Origin: AC2028 sp002373595
Lineage (GTDB): Bacteria > Bacillota > Clostridia > Lachnospirales > Lachnospiraceae
DNA length: 64,000 nucleotides
Direction: 5' to 3'
Assembly (NCBI GenBank): GCA_946616365.1
Contig: CAMOIX010000004.1
Coordinates: 42,514 to 106,513, forward strand
Position numbers and translations under genes: made by a program. The notes under the pieces are model-generated. The model did not search any database. It had not been told where the DNA came from and worked only from the letters and a program-made list of their open reading frames with translations. Positions 27,242 to 36,081 of the stretch are shown here, one piece after another. Within the stretch, counting starts at the first letter, position 1, and every line of letters begins with the position of its first letter.

Positions 27242-28231
27242 ATGTGTGACTTTTTGATAAAAAGTGCGGATTCGGTCCGCATAAGTTCTTTATTGGGACT
27301 CGGCGGAGTCCTGGTTTCGTTTATCCTGACATTATTACTCACGGGCAAACTGATGAACAAGCTCCCCAGGGACGGAGGAAGGGCTTTTGCCGTAGAGGGC
27401 AGCAAGTCCGTAGGAAAACCGAGGGGTGCCGGCATCATATTCGTTTTTGTATTTATCTTTACGGTGCTCGTATTTGCACCCATAAAGGTTGAGTATCTGC
27501 TGTATCTGGCACTGATTGCAGTTTCCATGTTTACGGGCTATCTCGATGATGCGGCTGCGGCTCCGTGGGGAGGTCTCAAGAAGGGCTTGCTCGATCTTGC
27601 CGTGTCTGTCCTTACTGCTGCGGCTTTTCTCTACAATAATGAGCCCGTCATAAATCTTTCAATGTTAAATGCAAGCATCAGGATCCCTGTGATACTGTAC
27701 TTCATCCTTGCTTCTGCGCTTGTGTGGGGCAGTATAAATGTGACTAACTGTGCGGACGGAGTGGACGGACTTTCCGGTACGCTCACGATCATTTCGCTTA
27801 TGGGATTCTACGGTGTGATGAAGATAACGGGAGCTTCTCCCGACTTCGTTCCCCAGATCATGTTCCTCATATTCGCTGTACTGGCTTATCTTTGGTACAA
27901 TTCAAACCCTTCAAAGTGCCTGATGGGAGATGCGGGCAGCAGAGCACTCGGACTCTTTATCGCTGTTACGGCTCTTAAGTCGGGGGATCCCCTTTTGTAC
28001 CCCCTGCTTGTGATGGTAATAGCCCTCGACGGAGGACTCGGACTGTTAAAGGTATTCCTTATCAGGGCTTTCAAGATCTATATTTTCAAAAAGACAACGA
28101 TGCCCCTCCATGATCATGTGAGAAAGAATCTGGAGGACAAGTGGTCGAATCCCCAGGTTGTTTTCAGATTTGCGATAATACAGGCGGTCCTGGTCGCATT
28201 GGTGCTGTATCTGGTCGTGGCCGCGAGATAG
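27242..28231 (+). CDS. MraY-like polyprenyl-phosphate phosphosugar transferase (GT4 family)
   Basis: A 329-residue membrane protein with about nine or ten hydrophobic segments. It has the family's catalytic motifs in order: Asp102-Asp103 in GYLDDA, NCADGVDGL (Asp172, Asp175), Asp230 in CLMGDAGSRALG, and PLHDH (His290, His292). The motifs fit phospho-MurNAc-pentapeptide translocase (MraY), which starts the lipid cycle of peptidoglycan. The usual HHH motif is HDH here, and no mur or division genes are adjacent, so it may be a paralogue or a teichoic/polysaccharide-type transferase. The start has no visible ribosome binding site. greA follows after 9 bases. Confidence 0.8.
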   Translation: MCDFLIKSADSVRISSLLGLGGVLVSFILTLLLTGKLMNKLPRDGGRAFAVEGSKSVGKPRGAGIIFVFVFIFTVLVFAPIKVEYLLYLALIAVSMFTGYLDDAAAAPWGGLKKGLLDLAVSVLTAAAFLYNNEPVINLSMLNASIRIPVILYFILASALVWGSINVTNCADGVDGLSGTLTIISLMGFYGVMKITGASPDFVPQIMFLIFAVLAYLWYNSNPSKCLMGDAGSRALGLFIAVTALKSGDPLLYPLLVMVIALDGGLGLLKVFLIRAFKIYIFKKTTMPLHDHVRKNLEDKWSNPQVVFRFAIIQAVLVALVLYLVVAAR

Positions 28232-28240
28232 GATAGATAT

Positions 28241-28741
28241 ATGTTTGATAAACTGACTAAATCCGACATCCGCAAGATGGAGGAGGAGATAGAACACAGA
28301 AAACTCGTGGTAAGGCCCCAGGCGCTTGAGGATTTAAAGGCGGCAAGGGCTCAGGGGGACCTGTCTGAGAATTTTGAGTATTATGCGGCTAAGAAATTCA
28401 AAAATCAGAATGAGAGCCGGATCAGATACCTTGAGAAGATGATCAGGACGGCCGAGATCATTGATGATTCGTCAGCAGATGACGAGGTCGGGATGAATAA
28501 CACCGTAACTGTGGAGTTTTCCGATGACGGATCCGTGGAGGTCTTCAAGATCGTTACGACCATCCGTGCGAATTCCATCGGAGGTATGATCACGGGAGAG
28601 TCGCCCCTGGGCAAGGCTCTGCTTGGTAAGAAGGTGGGCGATATCGCTCATGTGGAGCTCGAGAATGGGGCAGGATATGATGTTAAGATCCTGAAACTGG
28701 AAAATACGGACGGGGACGACGATGCAATCAGAAGCTTTTGA
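28241..28741 (+). CDS. greA: transcript cleavage factor, GreA type
   Basis: At 166 residues it has the Gre plan. An N-terminal coiled coil of ~75 residues carries the acidic tip GDLSENFEY that reaches the RNA polymerase active site and stimulates cleavage of backtracked RNA. A C-terminal FKBP-like domain (IGGMITGESPLGKALLGKKVGD) binds polymerase. The C-terminus is a little longer than usual and acidic. It lies between the MraY-like gene and a CPBP protease gene and overlaps the latter by 20 bases. Greater certainty that this is the housekeeping GreA would need the rest of the genome. Confidence 0.88.
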   Translation: MFDKLTKSDIRKMEEEIEHRKLVVRPQALEDLKAARAQGDLSENFEYYAAKKFKNQNESRIRYLEKMIRTAEIIDDSSADDEVGMNNTVTVEFSDDGSVEVFKIVTTIRANSIGGMITGESPLGKALLGKKVGDIAHVELENGAGYDVKILKLENTDGDDDAIRSF

Positions 28742-29657
28742 ACTGCAGTCAAAAGGACTGAAATTAAAGAAATTCACATTCAGGGATGCATGGACGATGA
28801 TGTTCATCTTCCTTCTTTTTGTATTTGTGAGGACTTTCGGTGAGGCATTGGTGGCCATGTTCATGTCACTGATGGAGCCCCATCTTCCGGAGGCGATGAA
28901 ACAGGCCATATATATCTATACCGACGGAGTGGCTACCGGTTTTACCGGGAATGCGACTGTTGTTATGACCGGCATTGGCTTTATCATAGGATCGGCAGCA
29001 GTATTAAAAAAGAGCCTTCAGCTGATATCGGAGGACAGGAAGAGAAGAGAAGAACTTGCCAGGTTTAAGCCCATAGAAGTCAATGCAGAGCCGAAAAAGG
29101 GCATTGAGGGATATATGGGAAAAGCCCCCGTCTATGTGGATATCATCCTCTTTGTACTGGCAACTATCGGAGCGGCGCTGGGAATCGGGATGCTTTTTGA
29201 CCTCTCCGGTGTGACTTCTTCGGAGAGCTATCAGGCAGTGGCTAAGCTTCAGTACTCATGCGCTCCTGTGATAGGCGTCATCGTCTATGGACTGATCGCA
29301 CCGGCAGCGGAGGAGATAGTCTTCAGAGGAGGGATTTTCAACTATTTAAAGAGACATTTCCCTATCAGGCTGGCTGCGCTCTTTGCAGTATTCATATTTG
29401 CCTTTTATCATGGGAATTCGGCGCAGACGGGATATGCTTTCATAATGGGAAGCTTCATCTGCTACGGATATGAGTATTTTGAGGATTTCAGGGCGGCGCT
29501 CTTCATACATATGGGAGCAAATACCGCTGCATATATCATGACCTATGTGTCCAAGGCTTACCCCGCAGTCAGAAACTGGGGCACGGCACTGGTGCTTGTG
29601 GTTGTCGCAGGAGTTTGCGTATACCTGCTTAATAAGAAAAAGCCCGGGATTGTATAA
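28722..29657 (+). CDS. CPBP-family intramembrane metalloprotease
   Basis: A 311-residue membrane protein with two N-terminal hydrophobic segments, a basic cytoplasmic loop (~100-135) and a C-terminal block of about five. The CPBP (Abi/CAAX-protease-like) catalytic motifs are present: Glu197-Glu198 in PAAEEIVFRGG, His230 in FAFYHGN, and HMGAN near the end. Family members cleave within membranes or act in bacteriocin self-immunity; the substrate here is unknown. It starts inside greA (20-base overlap). I see no bacteriocin gene nearby. Confidence 0.85.
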   Translation: MQSEAFELQSKGLKLKKFTFRDAWTMMFIFLLFVFVRTFGEALVAMFMSLMEPHLPEAMKQAIYIYTDGVATGFTGNATVVMTGIGFIIGSAAVLKKSLQLISEDRKRREELARFKPIEVNAEPKKGIEGYMGKAPVYVDIILFVLATIGAALGIGMLFDLSGVTSSESYQAVAKLQYSCAPVIGVIVYGLIAPAAEEIVFRGGIFNYLKRHFPIRLAALFAVFIFAFYHGNSAQTGYAFIMGSFICYGYEYFEDFRAALFIHMGANTAAYIMTYVSKAYPAVRNWGTALVLVVVAGVCVYLLNKKKPGIV

Positions 29658-29660
29658 GCG

Positions 29661-29727
29661 GTTATGTAAACTAATGCGGTGCGGCTTCAAATGACAGTCA
29701 GGGCGTTCAAAGTAAAGTTATGTAAAC
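29661..29727 (+). repeat. two identical 11-base motifs in a short intergenic region
   Basis: GTTATGTAAAC occurs at 29661-29671 and 29717-29727, 56 bases apart, between the CPBP gene and the acyltransferase gene. A close match (ATTATGTAAAC) is at 35545-35555 in the other AT-rich gap. They could be binding sites for a regulator, but the evidence is only recurrence. Confidence 0.35.
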
Positions 29728-29751
29728 CGATAAACCCGGAGAATATGAATC

Positions 29752-30876
29752 ATGTCAACCAACAGGGAAAGAGAAGTCTGGCCCGACCTGCTTAAGTGCA
29801 TAGCGATGATGATGATAGTGGTGCTCCATTTCCTCGGAAAGGGAGGGCTGCTTGAGATGCGTGAAGGCGGCGCGACCGATCCGGTCTTTCTGACTGCGTG
29901 GTTAATGGAGTCTCTCTCCATCTGCGCGGTAAATGTTTATATGCTCATAAGCGGATATTTCCTGTCGGAGTCGGGATTTAAGCTCAGCAAGCTGATTTCC
30001 CTCTATCTCAGGCTGTGGTTCTTTTCTGCTGTGCTGGGACTGGTATTTCTCGCCTGCGGCTTTGAGACGACTGAGCCGATCGACAAGCACTTCCTTTTAA
30101 GACTGCTCGCCCCTGTATCCATGGAGCATTACTGGTTTATGACGGCTTACATATTCATGTATGTCATGCTTCCTGTACTTACGACGGCTGTAAAGCATAT
30201 GACGGACAGACAGTTAAAAATCTGCACTCTTGTCCTTCTGGCTGTTCATTCCTTTATCAAGTCGGTGATCATCATCGGATTTGATCTGGATGCTCACGGA
30301 TATAATGTGATCTGGTATATATGCGTATTTATGGTAGCAGCCAATATCAGAAGAAGTGGGCCGGGGATTCTTGGCCGAAAGGGTGTCAGCCTGATCGCGT
30401 TCCTTGCAGGAGTCCTCTCCGTATTCGGGGAGAGTGTGGTCTTGAGGATCCTCTATGCACGCACCGGACATTTTAAATATGTAATCGGACTTCCGCTTGA
30501 TTATAATAATGTATTTGTACTCCTGGCAGCTCTCGGACTCTTCGGACTCCTGATGAAAGTGGAGATAAAGGGAAAGATTGCGAGTGTTATCAAATGGGCG
30601 GGACCATATACTTTGGGAGCGTATCTCCTTCATGAGAACTTCGTTATCAGGTATTCGTGGTTTAAGTGGTTTGGTTCTGAAAGAATAACAGGTGCGTTAC
30701 AATTGGTGGGATGCACGCTGATTGCGATGATTGCTGTTTTTATAACAGGTGTACTTATTGATTTTGTTCGTGGGCTTTTGGCCGGATTATTAAATAACAT
30801 ATTAAAGAAAATTAAGCCCTATAAGAAAATATCAGATGCAATTTATTCAGTTGATACCGTCTTTGCGGAGAAGTAA
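29752..30876 (+). CDS. acyltransferase 3-family membrane protein
   Basis: A 374-residue protein with about ten membrane segments and the acyltransferase 3 start: REVWPDLLKCIAMMMIVVLHFL, where the Arg/Asp...His pattern is conserved in family members that O-acetylate sugars or peptidoglycan. A second landmark is the FSICAVNVYMLISGYFL-like segment near residue 60. It is directly abutted by the next gene (stop and ATG touch). The last ~200 bases are richer in A and T than the rest. The acceptor is unknown, but surface polysaccharide is likely given the membrane partner downstream. Confidence 0.85.
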   Translation: MSTNREREVWPDLLKCIAMMMIVVLHFLGKGGLLEMREGGATDPVFLTAWLMESLSICAVNVYMLISGYFLSESGFKLSKLISLYLRLWFFSAVLGLVFLACGFETTEPIDKHFLLRLLAPVSMEHYWFMTAYIFMYVMLPVLTTAVKHMTDRQLKICTLVLLAVHSFIKSVIIIGFDLDAHGYNVIWYICVFMVAANIRRSGPGILGRKGVSLIAFLAGVLSVFGESVVLRILYARTGHFKYVIGLPLDYNNVFVLLAALGLFGLLMKVEIKGKIASVIKWAGPYTLGAYLLHENFVIRYSWFKWFGSERITGALQLVGCTLIAMIAVFITGVLIDFVRGLLAGLLNNILKKIKPYKKISDAIYSVDTVFAEK

Positions 30877-32772
30877 ATGGACAGGACAAGGCTGAAGAAT
30901 ATAATAGCGAATCACAAATATGAGATTCTTGATAGTATAGCAATCGTTATTCTTGCTCTTTTTCCTTTAAGACATATCCATATAGGAGGAGATCTCGGCG
31001 ACACGGGATATAATTATGCGAACTTCCTCTATATGGGAATGGATCATATGGATCCCATGTGGATGTTCTCCACATATATATCCAATATCGTTGGACATTT
31101 CATGACTGTGCTCCCCTTCGGAGATACGGTCCTGGGACTTAATTTCTACACGGCACTCACTGAGACCGTGATCGCCATATCGGGTTATCTGTTCTATACC
31201 AGGCTGGTCAAGATCCCCGGGATATATGCTTTCCTGGGTGAGTTCTTTGCACTTTGCCTCTGCTGGTGCCCGACAGCTCTTCTGTATAACTATCTGACAT
31301 ACTTTTTCCTTTTTGTTGCCTGCGTGCTCGTAAGGCAGGGACTTGTGATGGGAAGGAACAGGTATCTGGCCGGGGCGGGAGCGCTCCTGGGGCTCAATGT
31401 ATTCGTCAGGTTCTCAAATCTTCCTGAAGTCGTGCTGATACTGATCGTCTGGATATACTGCATATATGAGTATAAGGACAGGGTACGCGGTGAAGCTCCT
31501 GCCATCAGGGGCAGGGAGAGAAGAAATGCCCTTGCCTCCATGGGAATTCGGACCGGACTCTGTATCGGCGGCTATCTGGCCGCAGCGGGAATTGTGCTTT
31601 TGTATATCGGACTCAGATACGGGTTCCCGGTATACTTCGACTCGATCAACAGACTGATGGATATGCCGGAGTCGGCTGCGGACTATTCGGCGGTCGCCAT
31701 GATAAAGTCCATAATCCATGAATATATCGATATTTTCTATTGGATCATAAGGGGAGCGATATTCGTGATAGCAGGCGTTATTATATCAATCCCGGTAAGG
31801 AATTACACCGGACATGTCAGCGCCAGACTCAAGAATATCTGCATATCTCTGGCCGGAGTCTTTTTCGCGGGACTCATGATCTTCTGGTGGATCGTAGGCA
31901 TAAACGGAAGCGGCGGGCATTTTTGTTCTACGGCATATTACAGCTACGACTCCATGTACAGGTGCGGAGTCATCTGTCTCGTTCTTATGCTTGTGACCGC
32001 CCTGATCATTATGGTCAGGCCCGGAGTTGCCAAGGAGGACAGACTGACAGCCATGATAATGGCGGGAGTGATACTCGTTACACCTCTTGGCAGCAATAAC
32101 AGGCTCATGCCGGCGCTCAACAATCTGTTCTTCGCGCTTCCTTTCTTTATCTACAAGGTGCGTGTGGTTGCCTTTTTCAAGGATCCTGTCATCAGATTTA
32201 AGAAGAGAGATTTCTCTTTTGCCATACCGACACTCCCGGGCAAGATAGCCGGAGGATTCTTCCTGGTGCTCTGTGTCATTCAGTTCTTTGGATTCGGAGC
32301 AAAGTTCGTATTCCAGGAAGGGACCGGAGTTCGAAGTGCGCACAGCTACGTTGAGAACTGCGAGGCTATGGATAAGATCAGAGCTGATGAAAAGAGAGCT
32401 TCCGAGATATCGTTCGCGGCAGATTATGTAAACCAAAACGGGCTTGAGGGCAGAGAGGTCATCATAGTCGGAAATGTCCCTGCGCTCAGCTTTTATCTGA
32501 GGATGCCGGCAGCGTTCAACCCTTGGAGCATATTAGATTCGTACGATCCCGATATATACGAGGAGAAACTCACAGAAGCACTTGAAAAGAGCGTGAATGA
32601 TCCGGATCTTCGTCCCGTTATCATAGTGGATACCAAATACCTCTATACCGATGGGGAGAAAGCTCCGATGAAGAGTACGGAAGAGAGAAAGTGGCTCTTT
32701 ACCGAGAAAATGATCACGGAATACGGATATAAGATGACCTGGGGAGGTGAGCTCTTTGCAATTTACGAGTGA
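30877..32772 (+). CDS. polytopic membrane protein, GT-C-glycosyltransferase-like
   Basis: A 631-residue protein with about eleven membrane segments in the first ~460 residues and a soluble C-terminal domain of ~150. The first extracellular loop holds acidic residues (GGDLGDTGYNYANF), as expected at the active site of GT-C enzymes that use polyprenyl-phosphate sugars. I do not recognise a specific family. The ATG follows the acyltransferase stop codon without a gap, and its 3' end overlaps the helicase gene by 17 bases. A role in surface-glycan building is inferred from the acyltransferase neighbour. Confidence 0.65.
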   Translation: MDRTRLKNIIANHKYEILDSIAIVILALFPLRHIHIGGDLGDTGYNYANFLYMGMDHMDPMWMFSTYISNIVGHFMTVLPFGDTVLGLNFYTALTETVIAISGYLFYTRLVKIPGIYAFLGEFFALCLCWCPTALLYNYLTYFFLFVACVLVRQGLVMGRNRYLAGAGALLGLNVFVRFSNLPEVVLILIVWIYCIYEYKDRVRGEAPAIRGRERRNALASMGIRTGLCIGGYLAAAGIVLLYIGLRYGFPVYFDSINRLMDMPESAADYSAVAMIKSIIHEYIDIFYWIIRGAIFVIAGVIISIPVRNYTGHVSARLKNICISLAGVFFAGLMIFWWIVGINGSGGHFCSTAYYSYDSMYRCGVICLVLMLVTALIIMVRPGVAKEDRLTAMIMAGVILVTPLGSNNRLMPALNNLFFALPFFIYKVRVVAFFKDPVIRFKKRDFSFAIPTLPGKIAGGFFLVLCVIQFFGFGAKFVFQEGTGVRSAHSYVENCEAMDKIRADEKRASEISFAADYVNQNGLEGREVIIVGNVPALSFYLRMPAAFNPWSILDSYDPDIYEEKLTEALEKSVNDPDLRPVIIVDTKYLYTDGEKAPMKSTEERKWLFTEKMITEYGYKMTWGGELFAIYE

Positions 32773-35359
32773 AGAAACCCCTGAGATCAGAGTATCCGTA
32801 AGGACACTGGTCGAATTCATCCTAAGGAGCGGCGATATAGATAACCGCAGCAGCGGCGGAGCCGAGACAGCCATGATCGAAGGCACCAGGATCCATAAGA
32901 AGCTCCAGTCCTCCATGGGAGGGAACTACCGGGCGGAGGTACCTCTCAGCTGCTTTGTGGATACTGGAAAATACCGCTTATGCATAGACGGACGCGCCGA
33001 CGGGATAATAGAAGATGATAACGGTGTCACGATTGACGAGATAAAAGGTACTTACAGAAATATCGAACGCATGCAGGAGCCTGTGCCGATCCATTTGGCA
33101 CAGGCTAAATGTTATGCATATATGTACGGGAAGGATACGGGAGCGGATGAGATAAGGGTCCGCATGACCTACTGCAACCTCGAAAACGAGGATGTGAGGA
33201 TGTTTTTCAGCGATTATACCTTTGAGGAGCTGGAAAGCTGGTTTGACGGACTGGTATGCGAGTATCAGAAATGGACAGACCTTAAGTGGGAATGGATGAA
33301 GACCTGCCGGGCCTCGATAGAGGGACTGGAGTTTCCATATGAGTACAGACGAGGACAGAGGAAACTGATAAGCCAGGTATATCAAGCTTTTATAGAGAAA
33401 CGTAAGTTATTTTTAGAAGCTCCGACGGGCGTCGGCAAGACGATATCCACACTCTTTCCTGCCATTCATGCCATGGGAGCGGGACTGGCGGACAGGGTCT
33501 TTTATCTGACGGCCAAGACCATAACGAGGACTGCTCCGGTGGAGGAGATAGCCGGTCTCAGGGAGAAGGGACTCAGGTGCAGGGATATAGTGATCACTGC
33601 CAAGGACAGGATCTGCCCTATCTGTGAGGGCGGGGAGAGGCCTGAGTGCAATCCCGAGAGCTGTCCCTATGCGAAAGGTCACTTTGACAGGGTAAATGCA
33701 GCTCTGTACGAGATGCTGGAGACCGAGGAGGAACTGACCAGGCAGACTGTTATGGACTATGCCGGGAAGTATACCGTCTGTCCCTTTGAGATGAGCCTGG
33801 ATGCCTCTATGTTCTGTGATGTGATCATTTGCGATTACAACTATCTATTTGACCCAAAGGTGGCTCTGAAGCGATACTTTGAGGGCAGCTCTGACGTATC
33901 CAATATATTCCTTATCGATGAGGCCCATAATCTGGTGGACCGGGGAAGGGAAATGTACAGCGCTCTTCTCCTGAAAAGTTCCGTAAGTAACCTGACACGA
34001 GTGTTAAAAAAGACAATCCTGTCGGAAACATATACAGGGGGTAAAAAGAAGCCTAACGACGGGCAATTGACATTACTCTTGACGGAGCAGACGCAAAGTG
34101 ATGAGCAGACAGATATAATTGCACTCGATTCAATATCGGACGACATCGAAAAGGCGTATGATACGCTCTACAGGAAGGGTAAAAAAGGAAAAAGATCCAA
34201 GGGAAAGTCAGTCCTCGTAAGAGAGGGGTATGCCCAGAGAATGGTCCACCATCTTGAGAAATTAAATTCGCTCATGCTGGAGATGAAGAGAGAGTCGGAA
34301 GGCGGAAAAGTACTGGGCGGAGCGGATGATCTGAACCTGCTCGTGTCTAAAATCACGGGTGTTATCAAAGAGTATCTGGAAGAGAGAGAGGAGAAGAGGC
34401 CGGATGTAGTCGATGATATTCTCTCGTTCTATTTTGATGCATCATTCTTTAATGAGATATATGATGAGCTGGATGAGAATTATACCATATATGATAATAT
34501 TGGGGACGATGGGGACTTTTCGGTAAAGCTTCTCTGCGTTGATCCGTCCGTCAAACTCCGGGAGAGGATGGCAAACGGTATCAGCAGTATCCTCTTTTCG
34601 GCGACTTTACTTCCTATTAAGTATTATAAGCAGCTCCTCGGCGGGACGGATGAGGACTATGAGGTATATGCCGAGAGCGTATTTGAGAAGGATCAGTACG
34701 GTGTTTTCATAGCCGGAGATGTCAGCACGAGATATAAAAGAAGAAACTACGAAGAGTATAAACGAATTTCGGTTTACATAAAATCTGTCACAGAGGCAAG
34801 GAAGGGCAACTATATGGTCTTTTTCCCTTCATACAGTGTGATGGAAGCTGTCTATGATATCTATACGGCGGAATTTGAAAAAAATGAGTCACATTCGGGT
34901 TTGCCGGGCAGCACAGTGATCATGCAGTCTCCCAACATGAAGGAGGAGGAGAGGGAGAAATTCCTGTCCTATTTTGACGGAAACGGGACTGTAGCATTCT
35001 GTGTTCTCGGTGGTATATTCGGAGAGGGTATAGACCTGAGGGGAGATAAGCTCATCGGAGTAATAATAGTAGGAACAGGCCTGCCCATGGTGGGCTTTGA
35101 ACGCGAACTTCTCAAGGATCATTTCGATAATGAAGGCATAAACGGGTTCGATTATGCTTACAGATTCCCAGGAATGAACAAAGTATGCCAGGCTGCGGGT
35201 CGGGTTATCCGCACTGTGGACGATAAAGGGGTGATAGTGCTCCTTGATGATCGCTTCCGGGAACCTTCCAACCAAAAGATTTTCCCTTCTGAATGGCAAA
35301 ATTATCTTATTTCGGATCAAAACGGGATTGATTTTCTTCTGCGTGATTTCTGGTCTTAG
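32756..35359 (+). CDS. PD-(D/E)XK nuclease-XPD/DinG-type helicase fusion
   Basis: An 867-residue DNA repair-type enzyme. Residues ~60-125 have a Cas4/RecB-like nuclease signature: Asp78 in DGRADGI, Glu95-x-Lys97 in DEIKGT, then a Gln in LAQAKCYAY. The helicase follows: Walker A with Lys228 (APTGVGKT), four cysteines at 287, 290, 298 and 303 that fit the XPD/DinG Fe-S cluster, DEAH at 388-391, and late motifs GIFGEGIDLRG and QAAGRVIR. The start is chosen as TTG at 32756, with GGGGAGGTGA 5 bases upstream; the in-frame GTG at 32747 lies inside that ribosome binding site. It overlaps the previous gene by 17 bases and is followed by a terminator. Confidence 0.9.
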   Translation: MQFTSEETPEIRVSVRTLVEFILRSGDIDNRSSGGAETAMIEGTRIHKKLQSSMGGNYRAEVPLSCFVDTGKYRLCIDGRADGIIEDDNGVTIDEIKGTYRNIERMQEPVPIHLAQAKCYAYMYGKDTGADEIRVRMTYCNLENEDVRMFFSDYTFEELESWFDGLVCEYQKWTDLKWEWMKTCRASIEGLEFPYEYRRGQRKLISQVYQAFIEKRKLFLEAPTGVGKTISTLFPAIHAMGAGLADRVFYLTAKTITRTAPVEEIAGLREKGLRCRDIVITAKDRICPICEGGERPECNPESCPYAKGHFDRVNAALYEMLETEEELTRQTVMDYAGKYTVCPFEMSLDASMFCDVIICDYNYLFDPKVALKRYFEGSSDVSNIFLIDEAHNLVDRGREMYSALLLKSSVSNLTRVLKKTILSETYTGGKKKPNDGQLTLLLTEQTQSDEQTDIIALDSISDDIEKAYDTLYRKGKKGKRSKGKSVLVREGYAQRMVHHLEKLNSLMLEMKRESEGGKVLGGADDLNLLVSKITGVIKEYLEEREEKRPDVVDDILSFYFDASFFNEIYDELDENYTIYDNIGDDGDFSVKLLCVDPSVKLRERMANGISSILFSATLLPIKYYKQLLGGTDEDYEVYAESVFEKDQYGVFIAGDVSTRYKRRNYEEYKRISVYIKSVTEARKGNYMVFFPSYSVMEAVYDIYTAEFEKNESHSGLPGSTVIMQSPNMKEEEREKFLSYFDGNGTVAFCVLGGIFGEGIDLRGDKLIGVIIVGTGLPMVGFERELLKDHFDNEGINGFDYAYRFPGMNKVCQAAGRVIRTVDDKGVIVLLDDRFREPSNQKIFPSEWQNYLISDQNGIDFLLRDFWS

Positions 35360-35392
35360 GTAAATCTCACTTTTCTATATTTTGTGTTTTTC

Positions 35393-35420
35393 AAGTGCTC
35401 CTACACAAGAGCACTTTTTT
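35393..35420 (+). terminator. rho-independent terminator after the helicase gene
   Basis: An 8-base-pair stem (AAGTGCTC at 35393-35400 with GAGCACTT at 35409-35416) and a following T run. Confidence 0.85.
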
Positions 35421-36015
35421 TCTGCAAAAATGCGTTTTTTTGCGACTTTTTCGTATCAGTTTAATGAGATAATATGCGAATGCGGTTAACATAAAGTAAA
35501 ATAATTCATGTGATTTTTCATTAAATAACACATTAAAATTTGCGATTATGTAAACAAAATATGTCAGAAATGAAGGAAAAGCAGTCGATATTTAACCTTA
35601 AAACAAGTGTTAGGAATAGTGCTTGACACATTTGTCATATTGTGGATAAGCAGGTGGAAATCGTGGAAATGTAAATCAAAATTTCGATAGATCCAGCAGA
35701 AAGGACTGAATATGACAGGAGAGTTTGCGAATTTCATTTTAGGCATAAAATTGCAACCACCCGCTATAGAAAAGTGATCAAAAAAAATTTTATGGAAATT
35801 CTGAAATCAACAAATATTTTAGTTGACGTAAAACACGAAAAATCATCGAATAATTGTTCTCCGGACCCTTTCCGGTTCCCTCAGGGACGATTTTTCCTCC
35901 CGGAAAATGTGACACATGTTTCGGAAATGAGATCCCGGTCCTGCCAATGATCCCTTCCGGATGCCTTCGCATGCATATTTTGGAAAAAAAACTATTCGAA
36001 ATATGCCAAAAAGTC
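35421..36015. other. AT-rich intergenic region with promoter-like and hairpin elements
   Basis: There is no convincing gene in ~600 bases. It holds TTGACA at 35623-35628 with GATAAG 16 bases later (a possible promoter), one perfect DnaA box (TGTGGATAA at 35641-35649, antisense TTATCCACA), and a nested hairpin at 35869-35906 (TTTCCGG/CCGGAAA around CCC-TCA-GGG). A copy of the TTATGTAAAC motif lies at 35546-35555. A small regulatory RNA or a long leader of the downstream GH13 gene is possible. Confidence 0.4.
35712..35777 (+). CDS. possible 21-residue peptide ORF
   Basis: ATG at 35712 follows AAAGGA by about 7 bases and opens a 21-codon frame (starts MTGEFANF, ends PPAIEK). It lies downstream of the TTGACA element at 35623. 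Nothing else supports translation, and I recognise no homologue. It may be chance. Confidence 0.2.
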   Translation: MTGEFANFILGIKLQPPAIEK

Positions 36016-36044
36016 TTTTGAATACTGAGTTTTTGTGGTAGAAT
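36016..36044 (+). promoter_or_regulatory. possible promoter for the GH13 gene
   Basis: TAGAAT at 36039-36044 with TTTTGA at 36016-36021 (17-base spacer), 38 bases before the ATG at 36082. The -35 is weak. GAGGTGG before the ATG is a good ribosome binding site. Confidence 0.4.
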
Positions 36045-36081
36045 ATCTCTTTAATTGCGAAAGAAATGAGGTGGAGCATCT

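Noticed and set aside
29661..29727. A CRISPR or phage attachment repeat from the two GTTATGTAAAC copies.
   Set aside because: There are only two copies 56 bases apart, with no array, integrase or duplicated tRNA end.
35641..35649. A perfect DnaA box as part of a replication origin.
   Set aside because: It is a single box, and no dnaA, dnaN, rpmH or other origin genes are nearby.
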